Shown here piece after piece: positions 18,067 through 26,628 of a DNA stretch of 64,000 bases. The notes beneath the pieces were generated by a model, which was given only the letters and a program-made list of their open reading frames with translations, was not told the DNA's origin and did no database searches. The stretch covers positions 62,001-126,000 of the forward strand of contig CAWJVM010000013.1 of assembly GCA_963846315.1 (NCBI GenBank), read 5' to 3'. Positions within the stretch are counted from its first letter, which is position 1. Each line of letters starts with the position of its first letter. A program made the position numbers and the translations under genes. The DNA is from RPQJ01 sp963846315. Lineage in GTDB: Bacteria > Pseudomonadota > Gammaproteobacteria > Steroidobacterales > Steroidobacteraceae.

Positions 18067-19479
18067 ATGAGCACCGGTGCCGATGTCCTCAAGCTGATCG
18101 AGGAAAAGGGAATCAAGTACGTTGACCTTCGTTTCACCGACACGAAGGGCAAGGAACAGCACGTGACCGTGCCGACGCGCATGGTCGACGACGCCTTCTT
18201 CGAGGACGGCAAGGGCTTCGACGGTTCGTCGATCGCCGGCTGGAAGGGCATCCAGGAGTCCGACATGATCCTGATGCCGGATCCGAGCACCGCGGTCGTC
18301 GATCCGTTCTTCGAGGAGCCGACGCTCAACCTGCGCTGCGACATCGTCGAGCCATCGACGATGCAGGGCTATGAGCGCGACCCGCGCTCGCTCGCGAAGC
18401 GCGCCGAGGCCTACCTGAAGTCGACCGGCATAGCCGATGCCTCGCTGTGGGGCCCCGAAAACGAGTTCTTCATCTTCGACAACGTGCGTCACGGCAGCTC
18501 GATCAACGGCTGCTTCTACGAAGTCGATTCCGCGCAGGGTGCGTGGAACTCGGGTGCGCAGCTCGATGGTGGCAACCTCGGCCATCGTCCGACCGTCAAG
18601 GGCGGCTACTTCCCCGTCCCGCCGGTCGACACGTACCAGGACCTGCGTACCGCGATGTGCGGCGCGATGGAGCAACTCGGCCTCAAGGTCGAGGTGCACC
18701 ACGCCGAAGTCGCGACCGGCGGCCAGGCCGAAATCAACGTCTCGGCCAACACACTCGTCAAGAAGGCCGACGAAGTGCAGATCCTGAAATACGCGATCCA
18801 CAACGTGGCCGCGGCGTACGGCAAGACCGCCACGTTCATGCCGAAGCCGCTGGTCGGTGACAACGGCAACGGCATGCATGTCAACCAGTCGCTGGCCAAG
18901 GACGGCAAGAACATCTTCGCCGGCGACAAGTACGGTGGCCTGTCCGAGATCGCGATCTACTACATCGGCGGCATCATCAAGCACGCCAAGGCGCTGAACG
19001 CGATCTCGAACGCCAGCACCAACAGCTACAAGCGGCTGGTGCCGGGCTTCGAAGCGCCGGTGATGCTCGCGTACTCCGCGCGCAACCGCTCGGCGTCGAT
19101 CCGCATCCCGCACGTCATCAATCCGAAGGGCCGCCGCATCGAGGTGCGCTTCCCCGACAGCACCGCGAACCCGTACCTCTGCTTCGCGGCCATGCTGATG
19201 GCGGGCCTCGACGGCGTGAAGAACAAGATTCACCCGGGCGACCCGGCGGACAAGGACCTCTACGACCTCGAACCCGAGGAAGCGAAGGACATCCCGACCG
19301 TCTGTCACTCGCTCGACATGGCCCTCGAAGCCCTCGACAAGGACCGTGCCTTCCTCAAGGAAGGCGGCGTGTTCACGGACGACGTCATCGATGCCTACAT
19401 CAGCCTGAAGCTGCAGGAAGTCACCCGGTTGCGCATGTCGACGCACCCGGTCGAGCTCGAGCTCTACTACAGCGTCTGA
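18067..19479 (+). CDS. glnA: type I glutamine synthetase
   Basis: The 470-residue enzyme is full length for bacterial GSI. It shows the beta-Grasp start (LIEEKGIKYVDLRFTDTKGKEQHVT), GFDGSSI, the metal/ATP motif FFIFD, the latch NGNGMHVNQSL, NRSASIRIP, and the adenylylation motif DLYDLEPEEA with Tyr399. It makes glutamine from glutamate, ammonia and ATP in the cytoplasm; the tyrosine motif implies GlnE-type covalent control. The ATG at 18067 follows AGGAG. The upstream frame from 17968 is non-conserved and overlaps the sigma-54 promoter, so it is excluded. It leads the glnA-DUF4124-ntrB-ntrC locus. Confidence 0.98.
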   Translation: MSTGADVLKLIEEKGIKYVDLRFTDTKGKEQHVTVPTRMVDDAFFEDGKGFDGSSIAGWKGIQESDMILMPDPSTAVVDPFFEEPTLNLRCDIVEPSTMQGYERDPRSLAKRAEAYLKSTGIADASLWGPENEFFIFDNVRHGSSINGCFYEVDSAQGAWNSGAQLDGGNLGHRPTVKGGYFPVPPVDTYQDLRTAMCGAMEQLGLKVEVHHAEVATGGQAEINVSANTLVKKADEVQILKYAIHNVAAAYGKTATFMPKPLVGDNGNGMHVNQSLAKDGKNIFAGDKYGGLSEIAIYYIGGIIKHAKALNAISNASTNSYKRLVPGFEAPVMLAYSARNRSASIRIPHVINPKGRRIEVRFPDSTANPYLCFAAMLMAGLDGVKNKIHPGDPADKDLYDLEPEEAKDIPTVCHSLDMALEALDKDRAFLKEGGVFTDDVIDAYISLKLQEVTRLRMSTHPVELELYYSV

Positions 19480-19504
19480 CGCGGGCAGGTGCAGCCGGAA
19501 TCCC

Positions 19505-19533
19505 GCCGGGTGGCCGCTTTTTGGTCGCCCGGC
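19505..19533 (+). repeat. stable hairpin after glnA, possible terminator or attenuator
   Basis: An 11-bp stem (GCCGGGTGGCC 19505-19515 with GGTCGCCCGGC 19523-19533, two G-U pairs) encloses a loop with five T. It begins 26 bases past the glnA stop. There is no U-tract after the stem, so it is not a standard terminator. It could stabilise the glnA mRNA end or reduce read-through into the DUF4124-ntrBC genes. Confidence 0.45.
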
Positions 19534-19614
19534 GCGATCCCCGTCCATGACGCACTGCGCGGATCGCGGGTGTCGCTTTGTCAGCGGAATCGCTAGTCGC
19601 TATGCTTCCGGACC

Positions 19615-20190
19615 ATGAAGACCTGGGTACTGCTGCTTGGATGCCTGCTCGCCCTGACGAGCCAGGCCCAGTCTCGCCGCGAGGTCTGGCAATGGCGGGA
19701 CGCGGACGGCGTCACGCACTTCTCGGACTACCCGCAGCCGGGCGCCCGCAAGATCATCCTGAACGGGGCACCCACGACCACGACGGCGGCACCGCCGGCA
19801 GCCCCTGCAACCCAAGCCAGGGCACAACCCGCCGCGCCCGAGGTCGTCTACGACCGGTTGGAAGTCTGGTCACCCGAAAACGATGCCTCGTTCCTCGAGC
19901 CCGATACGGAGATCGTCATCCGGATCCGGTCGGAACCGTCGCTCGACGAAGCGGACCGTCTGGTGACGTACGTGGATGGCAGGCAGTTGCCGGAGGTGAA
20001 CGCCCTGGAACACCGGCTCACCGGCCTGTCGCGGGGTGCGCATACGGTGACGAGTGTGATCTACGGCAGGGACGGCAAGGAAAAGATCCGCAGCGCTTCG
20101 GTCGTGTTTCACATGAGGCAACCGTCCGTGCCCAATCCGCGCAACCAGGGTCCGGCGGTGCGGCCGCCACAACCCAGAGCAGGCGGCTGA
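19615..20190 (+). CDS. DUF4124 domain secreted protein
   Basis: This 191-residue protein has an N-terminal signal peptide (MKTWVLLLGCLLALTSQAQS) and then the DUF4124 motif EVWQWRDADGVTHFSDYPQPGA (about 23-44). An Ala/Pro/Thr-rich linker leads to a C-terminal beta-rich domain (YDRLEVWSPENDASF...GAHTVTSVIYGRDGKE). Its role is unknown; the first domain resembles small periplasmic modules. It lies between glnA and ntrB, a position I recall for DUF4124 proteins in other gammaproteobacteria. It may be carried on the nitrogen-regulated transcript. The Shine-Dalgarno is weak. Confidence 0.82.
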   Translation: MKTWVLLLGCLLALTSQAQSRREVWQWRDADGVTHFSDYPQPGARKIILNGAPTTTTAAPPAAPATQARAQPAAPEVVYDRLEVWSPENDASFLEPDTEIVIRIRSEPSLDEADRLVTYVDGRQLPEVNALEHRLTGLSRGAHTVTSVIYGRDGKEKIRSASVVFHMRQPSVPNPRNQGPAVRPPQPRAGG

Positions 20191-20229
20191 ACTCCGGCCA
20201 CGGAGCGCATCTGTCGCGCGTCCCCGGGG

Positions 20230-21345
20230 GTGCGTGACGTGGCAGCCGATCCTCGTACCGTTGCTCGCCCTGCGCCGGCCGAGCTCACCGCGCTGCTCGA
20301 CGGCATTGCGACCTCCATCGTCTGGCTCGACGGCGACGGCGCCGTCGTGCACTTGAACGAGCCCGCCGAAGACATCTTCGGCGTGAGTCGCAACCAGGTC
20401 ATGGGTCGCGCAGTGCGCGACTTGCTTAAATCCAACACCGAACTCGAGGGCGTCGTGAGCCGGGCGCGCGCTGCCGGCGCGCAGTACTCGCGCCGCGAGA
20501 TCCCGTTCGAAGCGGGCCCCGGCGCGCTGCCACGCGTGCTCGACGTCACCGTCACGCCGTTCGATCCGCCGGGCCGCAGCGGCGGCGTGCTGATCGAACT
20601 CGCCGACACCACGCATCATCAGCGCATCACGCGCGAAAACGCGTTGATCACGCAACTCGGCGGCAGCCGCGCGATGGTTCGCCAGCTCGCGCACGAGATC
20701 AAGAATCCGCTCGGCGGCCTGCGCGGTGCGGCGCAGCTGCTCGAACGCCAGCTCAAGGAACCGGCGCTGCACGAATACACGGCCGTGATCATCGCCGAGG
20801 CCGACCGGCTCGCGGCGCTCGTCGACGCGCTGCTCGGCCCCGGTCAGCCGCCGCGCAAGGCAGCGGTCAACATTCACGAGATCGTGCAGCACGTCGGGCA
20901 CCTGCTCGCGGCCGAAGCGCCCACGGGCGTCCAGATCGAGCGCGACTACGACCCGAGCCTGCCCCGCCTGCGGCTCGATCGCAACCAGATCATCCAGGCG
21001 CTGCTCAACCTGGGACGCAATGCGATCCAGGCCGTCGGCGAGCACGGTCGCATCGTGCTGCGCACGCGTGCGCTCACCAACGCCAGCATCGGCAGTCGCC
21101 GCTACCGCGTCGTCGTCGGCATCCAGGTCGAAGACGACGGACCCGGCGTGCCGGTCGAACTCAAGGACACCGTGTTCTATCCGCTCGTCACCGGCCGTAA
21201 CACCGGCACCGGTCTGGGCCTTGCCGTGGCACAAGACCTGATCGGCCGTCACGACGGCCTGATCGAATTCGACAGTCGCCCGGGTCGCACTGTCTTCACG
21301 ATCCTGTTGCCTTTCGACGCCAATGAACCAACCGCCGGCACTTGA
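20230..21345 (+). CDS. ntrB: nitrogen regulation sensor histidine kinase NtrB
   Basis: The 371-residue soluble kinase (also called GlnL) has an N-terminal PAS domain (about 20-130, SIVWLDGDGAVVHLNEPAEDIFG), the H-box LAHEIKNPLGG with His155, the N-box LLNLGRNAIQA, and G-boxes EDDGPGVP and NTGTGLGLAVAQDL. It phosphorylates and dephosphorylates NtrC according to PII signals. The start is GTG at 20230 or the in-frame GTG at 20239; the GGGGG before the first slightly favours the second by spacing, and the longer form is given. Its end overlaps the ntrC start by 23 bases. Confidence 0.94.
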   Translation: MRDVAADPRTVARPAPAELTALLDGIATSIVWLDGDGAVVHLNEPAEDIFGVSRNQVMGRAVRDLLKSNTELEGVVSRARAAGAQYSRREIPFEAGPGALPRVLDVTVTPFDPPGRSGGVLIELADTTHHQRITRENALITQLGGSRAMVRQLAHEIKNPLGGLRGAAQLLERQLKEPALHEYTAVIIAEADRLAALVDALLGPGQPPRKAAVNIHEIVQHVGHLLAAEAPTGVQIERDYDPSLPRLRLDRNQIIQALLNLGRNAIQAVGEHGRIVLRTRALTNASIGSRRYRVVVGIQVEDDGPGVPVELKDTVFYPLVTGRNTGTGLGLAVAQDLIGRHDGLIEFDSRPGRTVFTILLPFDANEPTAGT

Positions 21346-22729
21346 AGTCTGGATCGTCGACGACGACGCCTCGATCCGCTGGGTGCTCGAGCGGGCACTG
21401 AAGCAGGCCGGTATGTCGCCGATCGCCTTCGAAGACGCCGACAGCGCGATGGCCGCCTTGCGTCGCGGCGAGCCTGACGTGCTGGTGACCGATATCCGCA
21501 TGCCCGGCAAAAGCGGCCTCGACCTGCTCGACGACGTGCGCACACGGCGGCCGAAGCTGCCGGTGATCGTCATGACAGCGCACTCGGACCTCGACAGCGC
21601 CGTTGCGGCCTACCAGGGCGGCGCGTTCGAGTACCTGCCGAAGCCGTTCGACATCGACCAGGCCGTCGAGCTGGTGCGTCGCGCGGCTACGCAGCAGCAT
21701 TCCGTCGAGTCTGCTTCCGAGTCGCGCCGCATCCCGGAAATGCTCGGCCACGCTCCGGCGATGCAGGACATGTTCCGCGCGATCGGCCGCCTGTCACGCT
21801 CGAGCATGACGGTGCTGATCACCGGCGAGTCCGGCACCGGCAAAGAACTGGTCGCGCGCGCGTTGCATCGCCACAGTCCGCGCGCCACCAAGCCGTTCAT
21901 CGCGCTCAACACGTCGGCGTTCACGGCCGACCTGCTCGAGTCGGAACTGTTCGGCCACGAGAAGGGCGCGTTCACCGGCGCCACCGAACTGCGCCGCGGG
22001 CGTTTTGAGCAAGCCGACGGCGGCACGCTGTTCCTCGACGAAATCGGCGACATGTCACCGCAATTGCAGACGCGACTGCTGCGGGTGCTGGCAGAAGGCG
22101 AGTTCTATCGAGTCGGCGGCCAACTGCCGGTGAAAGTGGATGTGCGAGTGATCGCCGCCACGCACCAGGACCTCGAATCGCGGGTCAAGGAAAGCCTGTT
22201 CCGTGAAGACCTGCTGCATCGCCTGAACGTCATCCGCATCGAAGTGCCGCCATTGCGTAACAGGCGCGAGGACATCCCCGAACTGCTGCAGCACTACCTC
22301 GACGTCGCGGCGATCGAACTCGGCGTCGCACCAAAAGTGCTGAGCGTAGACGCGGCGCGCGCGCTTGCGGCGTTCGACTGGCCGGGTAACGTGCGACAGC
22401 TCGTCAACGCGTGCCGTCGCCTCACGGTGCTGGCCGCCGGGCGCGAGATCAAGGCGAGCGACATCCCGGCCGATCTCGGTGGTGCCGGTGCCCTAGTGTC
22501 GGCGAACGGCACCGAGTGGTCGGTCGTGCTCGCAAGCTGGGCGCAGTCACGGCTCGTGAGTGGCGGCTCGCCGCTGCTCGACGACGCGCTGCCGGAGTTC
22601 GAGCGTACGCTGTTGCGTGAAGCGCTGAAGGTCACTCAGGGTGGGCGGCAGGAAGCGGCGAAGCTGCTTGGCTGGGGCCGCAACACGCTGACGCGCAAGC
22701 TCAAGGAACTGGGGATGGACGACGTCTAG
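21323..22729 (+). CDS. ntrC: nitrogen regulation response regulator NtrC
   Basis: This is a three-domain sigma-54 activator of 468 residues (also called GlnG). The receiver domain has Asp57 (LVTDIRMPG) and Lys in LPKPFD. The AAA+ domain has Walker A GESGTGKE at 168 and the sigma-54 contact loop GAFTGA at 215-220, plus GGTLFLDEIGDM. The C-terminal Fis-type helix-turn-helix reads QEAAKLLGWGRNTLTRKLKELG. Phosphorylated NtrC should bind the two sites upstream of glnA and drive the -24/-12 promoter, closing a feedback loop over this locus. It is translationally overlapped with ntrB. Confidence 0.96.
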   Translation: MNQPPALEVWIVDDDASIRWVLERALKQAGMSPIAFEDADSAMAALRRGEPDVLVTDIRMPGKSGLDLLDDVRTRRPKLPVIVMTAHSDLDSAVAAYQGGAFEYLPKPFDIDQAVELVRRAATQQHSVESASESRRIPEMLGHAPAMQDMFRAIGRLSRSSMTVLITGESGTGKELVARALHRHSPRATKPFIALNTSAFTADLLESELFGHEKGAFTGATELRRGRFEQADGGTLFLDEIGDMSPQLQTRLLRVLAEGEFYRVGGQLPVKVDVRVIAATHQDLESRVKESLFREDLLHRLNVIRIEVPPLRNRREDIPELLQHYLDVAAIELGVAPKVLSVDAARALAAFDWPGNVRQLVNACRRLTVLAAGREIKASDIPADLGGAGALVSANGTEWSVVLASWAQSRLVSGGSPLLDDALPEFERTLLREALKVTQGGRQEAAKLLGWGRNTLTRKLKELGMDDV

Positions 22730-22770
22730 AGTTTCCGCGACGGCTCGACGATCGATACGAAGTGAACATG

Positions 22771-22992
22771 TGCGATGCCGGAGGGCGCGGTCTTCTGCCG
22801 CGCCCCGTGTCGGACGCCGCAGCTCGAGCGCAGGAGCGAAGCGGCACTGCGGCCTGGTCGCTACTGCGCTGACACCATCGCTTCGCTCCCGCTCGAGCAA
22901 GGATCGCCGTGAATCGTGCGGGTCCTCCGCACGATTCACGATGCGCGGAAGACCTCGGGGCGCGGCAGAAGACCGCACCCTCCGGCACCGCA
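22771..22992. repeat. nested long inverted-repeat element between ntrC and pyrD
   Basis: The outer arms are 36 bp (22771-22806 and 22957-22992) with only two mismatches, both able to form G-U pairs in RNA. Inside are a perfect 14-bp hairpin (22908-22921 / 22927-22940, loop GTCCT), a near-perfect pair (22823-22843 with 22879-22897), and GTGTC/GACAC (22807-22811 / 22871-22875) enclosing GCCGCAG/CTGCGGC. It lies between convergent 3' ends and encodes no supported protein. The rest of the 308-base gap (22730-22770 and 22993-23037) shows nothing else. It resembles a miniature mobile or BIME-like element, or a bidirectional transcription stop. Confidence 0.8.
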
Positions 22993-23037
22993 CGACCTCA
23001 TTGCGCGCTTCGGGTTCGATACAGCAGGAAGGAGTGA

Positions 23038-24006
23038 TCAGCAGGCGCAGGCCTGTACCGATTTCCTGGGCGCGTCGAGGCTGCCGATCAGGTCACTGAC
23101 CGACGCCATCCCGTTCGCCGCGAGATACGCCGCAATGCCGGCGTTGATGCGCTGACACGAGTGCGGCTCGTAGAACAGCGAGGTGCCGACGCCGACCGTG
23201 GTGGCGCCCGCGATGATGAACTCGAGCGCGTCATCGGCACTGCAGATGCCGCCCTGGCCGATGATCGGCACGTTGTGCGGTCGCGCGACCTCCGCCACCT
23301 GCATCACCTTGAGCAGCGCGATCGGCTTGATCGCCGGTCCCGAGAGTCCGCCCTGGACGTTGCCGATGATCGGCTTGCGCGTCGTCACGTCGATGGCCAT
23401 GCCCATCACGGTGTTGATCACCGCGAGTGCATCGCTGCCCGCCTCGATGCAGCGCCGCGCGTTTTCCTTGATGTCGGTCTGGTTCGGCGACAGCTTGGTG
23501 ATCAGCGGCTTGCGGGTGACTCGCCTGCAGGCCTCGACCACACGGGCCGACATGTCCGGCGAGTTGCCGAACTGCACGCCGCCTTCCTTGATGTTGGGGC
23601 AGGAAATATTCAGCTCGATCGCGTCAATCGGCGAGTCGTCGAACCGGCGCGTCACCTCGACGTAGTCGTCGATCGTCGAGCCGCAGACGTTGGCGAAAAA
23701 CGCCGTCTCGGTGAAGTCGAGCGCGGGCAGGATCTGGTCGACTACGTAGTCGGCGCCCGGGTTCTGCAGGCCGATGGCGTTCAGCATTCCCATCGGCGTC
23801 TCGTAGACTCGATGCGCCGGGTTGCCGAGCCGCGGCTCCCGTGTCGTCCCCTTCAACACGATGGCCCCGACGTCCCGGTTCGAAAACCCTTCGACCCGCG
23901 TGTATTCCTCGCCGAAACCTACGCAACCGGACAGGAGGACGATGGGCGAGGCGAGCCGGAGACCGCAGAAATCAACGGCCAGGGCAGGGGGGAGAGGGGC
24001 TGTCAT
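23038..24006 (-). CDS. pyrD: dihydroorotate dehydrogenase, class 1B catalytic subunit
   Basis: This is a 322-residue FMN beta/alpha-barrel enzyme. Class 1B signatures are MLNAIGLQNPGADYVVDQ, the active-site LNISCPN (catalytic Cys), NTVMGMAIDV, GGLSGPAIKP and PIIGQGGICSADDALEFIIAGA. It oxidises dihydroorotate to orotate in pyrimidine synthesis. Class 1B enzymes normally pair with the iron-sulfur/FAD subunit PyrK for NAD; no pyrK lies in this window. Most gammaproteobacteria use the membrane class 2 enzyme, so this could be an extra or replacement copy. ATG 24006 is chosen; an in-frame start at 24063 would add 19 unconserved residues. Confidence 0.88.
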   Translation of the reverse strand: MTAPLPPALAVDFCGLRLASPIVLLSGCVGFGEEYTRVEGFSNRDVGAIVLKGTTREPRLGNPAHRVYETPMGMLNAIGLQNPGADYVVDQILPALDFTETAFFANVCGSTIDDYVEVTRRFDDSPIDAIELNISCPNIKEGGVQFGNSPDMSARVVEACRRVTRKPLITKLSPNQTDIKENARRCIEAGSDALAVINTVMGMAIDVTTRKPIIGNVQGGLSGPAIKPIALLKVMQVAEVARPHNVPIIGQGGICSADDALEFIIAGATTVGVGTSLFYEPHSCQRINAGIAAYLAANGMASVSDLIGSLDAPRKSVQACAC

Positions 24007-24075
24007 GGAAGCAAATTGTAAAGGAAACCAGCGCCGGCTCGCCCAGTGACGGACCCGCGGCAAGGCACGCCGATG

Positions 24076-24507
24076 TCAGCCCGCAATGAAGCGTTCGAGG
24101 TGTTCGATCGTCTGGTCCTGTTCTTCGATCACCGTGCGCACCAGGTCGCCGATCGAAATCACGCCGACCATGCGGCCGTCCTGCACGACCGGCAGGTGAC
24201 GGATTCGCTTCTCGGTCATGATCTGCATGCATTGCCGTACCCCCTCTTCGGGTGTGACGGTCACCACCGGCGAACTCATGATCTGCCACACCGGCGTCTC
24301 GGCCGAGGAGCGGCCGAGCAGGATCACCTTGCGCGCGTAATCACGTTCGGAGATGACGCCGACGAGTTCGCCGTCGCCACGCGTGACCGGCAGCGCACCC
24401 ACGCGCCGGTCCGCCATCATCTGGATGGCTTCGAGTACCGGCACGTCGGCATCCACCGACCAGACGTCCGGCCCCTTCCGTCCGAGCAACTGCTTGACGC
24501 GCACCAT
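24076..24507 (-). CDS. tandem CBS-domain protein
   Basis: This 143-residue cytoplasmic protein consists almost entirely of two CBS motifs (about 8-66 and 76-135: VGALPVTRGDGELVGVISERDYARKV and IRHLPVVQDGRMVGVISIGDL). Paired CBS domains form a Bateman module that binds adenosyl ligands such as AMP, ATP or S-adenosylmethionine and senses energy state. No catalytic partner domain is fused. It is downstream of nothing obvious on its strand and is divergent from trmL. The family is certain and the partner unknown. Confidence 0.9.
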   Translation of the reverse strand: MVRVKQLLGRKGPDVWSVDADVPVLEAIQMMADRRVGALPVTRGDGELVGVISERDYARKVILLGRSSAETPVWQIMSSPVVTVTPEEGVRQCMQIMTEKRIRHLPVVQDGRMVGVISIGDLVRTVIEEQDQTIEHLERFIAG

Positions 24508-24569
24508 GCGAAAATCCCCCGGTCAATGCCTGCGCGCGAGTCTGTCCCGCGAGCGACTCTCCGGATTCT

Positions 24570-25046
24570 ATGCCACTGCACGTCGTCCTGTTCGAGCCCG
24601 AAATTCCACCCAATACGGGCAATGTCATCCGTCTGTGTGCAAACACGGGCGCCCGCCTGCACCTGGTGCGACCGCTCGGATTCCGGCTCGATGCCAAGTC
24701 CGTGCAGCGTTCCGGCCTCGATTACCACGAACTTGCCGAAGTGCAGGTCCATCAGGACTTTACGGCCTGCCTGCGGGTGCTGACGGCGAGTGCGGGCGGC
24801 GCCGCGCCGCGCTGGTTCGCGCTGACGACACGAGGCGGCGCCGATTACGACACGGTGCGTTTCGCCCCGGACGACGTTGTCGTGTTCGGACCCGAAACAC
24901 GCGGCCTGCCGGGTTCCGTGCTGGCAGCGTGCCCGGCCGAACGGCGGCTGCGAATCCCGATGCGGGCGGCCGCCCGGAGCCTGAACCTGTCCAATGCGGT
25001 CGCTATCGTCGTGTACGAAGCCTGGCGCCAGCTCGCCTGGGGCTGA
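24570..25046 (+). CDS. trmL: tRNA (cytidine/uridine-2'-O-)-methyltransferase TrmL
   Basis: The 158-residue SPOUT methyltransferase has the TrmL signature HVVLFEPEIPPNTGNVIRLCANTGA, DYHELAEVQVHQDF, VFGPETRGLP and the knot-forming IPM-SLNLSNAVAIVVYEAW. It methylates the 2'-O of the wobble base in tRNA-Leu isoacceptors using S-adenosylmethionine. It converges with gpsA, 5 bases apart. In E. coli trmL also lies beside the gpsA-secB-grxC block (with cysE between), so this is conserved synteny. Confidence 0.93.
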   Translation: MPLHVVLFEPEIPPNTGNVIRLCANTGARLHLVRPLGFRLDAKSVQRSGLDYHELAEVQVHQDFTACLRVLTASAGGAAPRWFALTTRGGADYDTVRFAPDDVVVFGPETRGLPGSVLAACPAERRLRIPMRAAARSLNLSNAVAIVVYEAWRQLAWG

Positions 25047-25051
25047 GTTGC

Positions 25052-26086
25052 TCACTCCGTCTCGGATTTCACCGCTCGCCCCATGAGGGCGGCGACCGCC
25101 TCGCGCGGCGAGAGTCCTTGGTAAATCACGCGGCAGATCTGTTCGGCGATCGGCATCTCGACGTGGTGGTGTCCGGCCACATTGCGCACGGCGCGCGCCG
25201 CGAGCACGCCTTCGACCACCTGGCCGATGTCGCGCTGTGCTTCGGCAGTGGATTTGCCGGCAGCGAGCGCGAGCCCGAAGCGGCGGTTGCGTGACTGGTC
25301 ATCGGTGCAGGTCAGCACGAGGTCGCCCAGTCCGGCGAGTCCCATGAATGTGTCTTTTTCCGCGCCGAGCGCGACACCGAGCCGCATCATCTCCGCGAGG
25401 CCGCGCGTGATGAGCGCGACGCGCGTGTTGGCGCCGAAGCCGAGGCCGTCCGAGATGCCGGCGCCGATCGCCAGCACGTTCTTCGTTGCGCCGCCGACTT
25501 CGACGCCGACGACGTCGGTCGAGGCGTAAGCGCGGAAATTCTGGCCGGAGAGTGCACGCGCGAGCGCGAGCGCGTAGTCCTGGTCGCGCGAGGCGACCGT
25601 CATGGCCGTGGGCAAGCCCAGACCGACCTCGCGCGCGAACGTGGGGCCGGACAACACTGCCTTCGGCATGGCGATGCCGAGCACTTCGTTCGCGACCTGG
25701 TGCGGCAGCTTGCCCGTGTCGAGTTCGAAGCCCTTGGTCGCCCAGCAGACACGCATGTCCTGACGCAACAGCGGCGCCACGTGCTCGAGGCATTCACGAA
25801 AGCCATGGCTCGGCACCGCGACCAGCAATTCCTGCGCCGACCCCACAGCTCGTGCGAGATCGGTCTCGATCGCGAGCGTTGCAGGAAACGGTGCCATCGG
25901 CAGGTAGCGCGTGTTGCAGCGCGCGGCCGCGAAGGCCGCCATCTGCGCGGCATCGCGACCCCAGAGCACCGTGGGGTGCCCGGTGCGCGCGAGGTGCAAG
26001 GCGAGCGCCGTGCCCCACGATCCGGCGCCGAGCACGGCCATCGCTGGACGTGCTACGGCATCGGCCGCCGCTGCCGTGGAGGTCAT
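25052..26086 (-). CDS. gpsA: NAD(P)-dependent glycerol-3-phosphate dehydrogenase
   Basis: The 344-residue enzyme has the Rossmann motif AVLGAGSWGTALALHLA, PSHGFRE, WATKGFE, LSGPTFAREV, the catalytic-Lys region GGATKNVLAIGAGI and LGDLVLTCTDDQSRNRRFG. It reduces dihydroxyacetone phosphate to sn-glycerol 3-phosphate for phospholipid synthesis. The ATG at 26086 adds a short Ala-rich leader before the conserved start; the in-frame ATG just before AVLGAG is an alternative. It lies 22 bases after secB, in a grxC-secB-gpsA order as in E. coli. Confidence 0.95.
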   Translation of the reverse strand: MTSTAAAADAVARPAMAVLGAGSWGTALALHLARTGHPTVLWGRDAAQMAAFAAARCNTRYLPMAPFPATLAIETDLARAVGSAQELLVAVPSHGFRECLEHVAPLLRQDMRVCWATKGFELDTGKLPHQVANEVLGIAMPKAVLSGPTFAREVGLGLPTAMTVASRDQDYALALARALSGQNFRAYASTDVVGVEVGGATKNVLAIGAGISDGLGFGANTRVALITRGLAEMMRLGVALGAEKDTFMGLAGLGDLVLTCTDDQSRNRRFGLALAAGKSTAEAQRDIGQVVEGVLAARAVRNVAGHHHVEMPIAEQICRVIYQGLSPREAVAALMGRAVKSETE

Positions 26087-26108
26087 CAAGCGGCGTCTCC
26101 GGCGAGTC

Positions 26109-26600
26109 TCAGTTGACCGTGGCGGCGCCCGTCTGCTGCGCGGCTGCCTGCTGCGCCGCCGCGCGGGCATGCAGGGCTTCGAACGTCACCAGCGGCAGCA
26201 GGAACGGCGGGAAGCCGCCCTTGGTCACGAGTTCCGAGACCGTCGAGCGCGCGTACGACAGCAGGTAGTTCGGCGCCATGATCGAAAGCACCTGCGCGAC
26301 GTCGGTCGCCACCAGGTTCTTGACCAGGAACGCGCCGGCCTGTTGCAGTTCGAGCAGCCAGACCACCTTGTCGCCGGCCTTGGCCTCGAGGTGCACCTGC
26401 ACGACGACTTCGTGCAGGTCCTGCGCGAGGGCGGTCGCGCGCGTGGAGATGTTCAGGTTCACTGCAGGCTGGCCTTCGAAGCCGCCGACGAATGGGCCGT
26501 TCGGGGATTCGAACGAACAGTCCTTGAGGTAGACGGCCTGCGGCGTCACCACCGGGGCATTGAGGTCGACGGCGGTCGCTGCGGCGTTCTGGTCGGTCAT
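26109..26600 (-). CDS. secB: protein-export chaperone SecB
   Basis: The 163-residue product carries SecB features: QAVYLKDCSFESPNGP, the beta-sheet core, LLELQQAGAFLVKNL and the conserved IMAPNYLLSYARSTVSELVTKGGFPPFLLPLVTFEALHA, with an Ala/Gln-rich tail. SecB is a cytoplasmic tetrameric chaperone that keeps preproteins unfolded and hands them to SecA. The ATG at 26600 follows AAGGAACC. It is 28 bases downstream of grxC and 22 upstream of gpsA. Confidence 0.96.
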   Translation of the reverse strand: MTDQNAAATAVDLNAPVVTPQAVYLKDCSFESPNGPFVGGFEGQPAVNLNISTRATALAQDLHEVVVQVHLEAKAGDKVVWLLELQQAGAFLVKNLVATDVAQVLSIMAPNYLLSYARSTVSELVTKGGFPPFLLPLVTFEALHARAAAQQAAAQQTGAATVN

Positions 26601-26628
26601 CGCGGAAGGTTCCTTGTAACTACGTGGT

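Noticed and set aside
22752..23022. TCGATAC direct repeats (22752-22758 and 23016-23022) as a target-site duplication flanking the inverted-repeat element.
   Set aside because: They are 7 bp, lie unequal distances (12 and 23 bp) outside the arms, and could be chance.
22701..23155. Small open frames across the inverted-repeat element on both strands.
   Set aside because: They mirror each other because of the palindrome, and none has a start signal or family resemblance.
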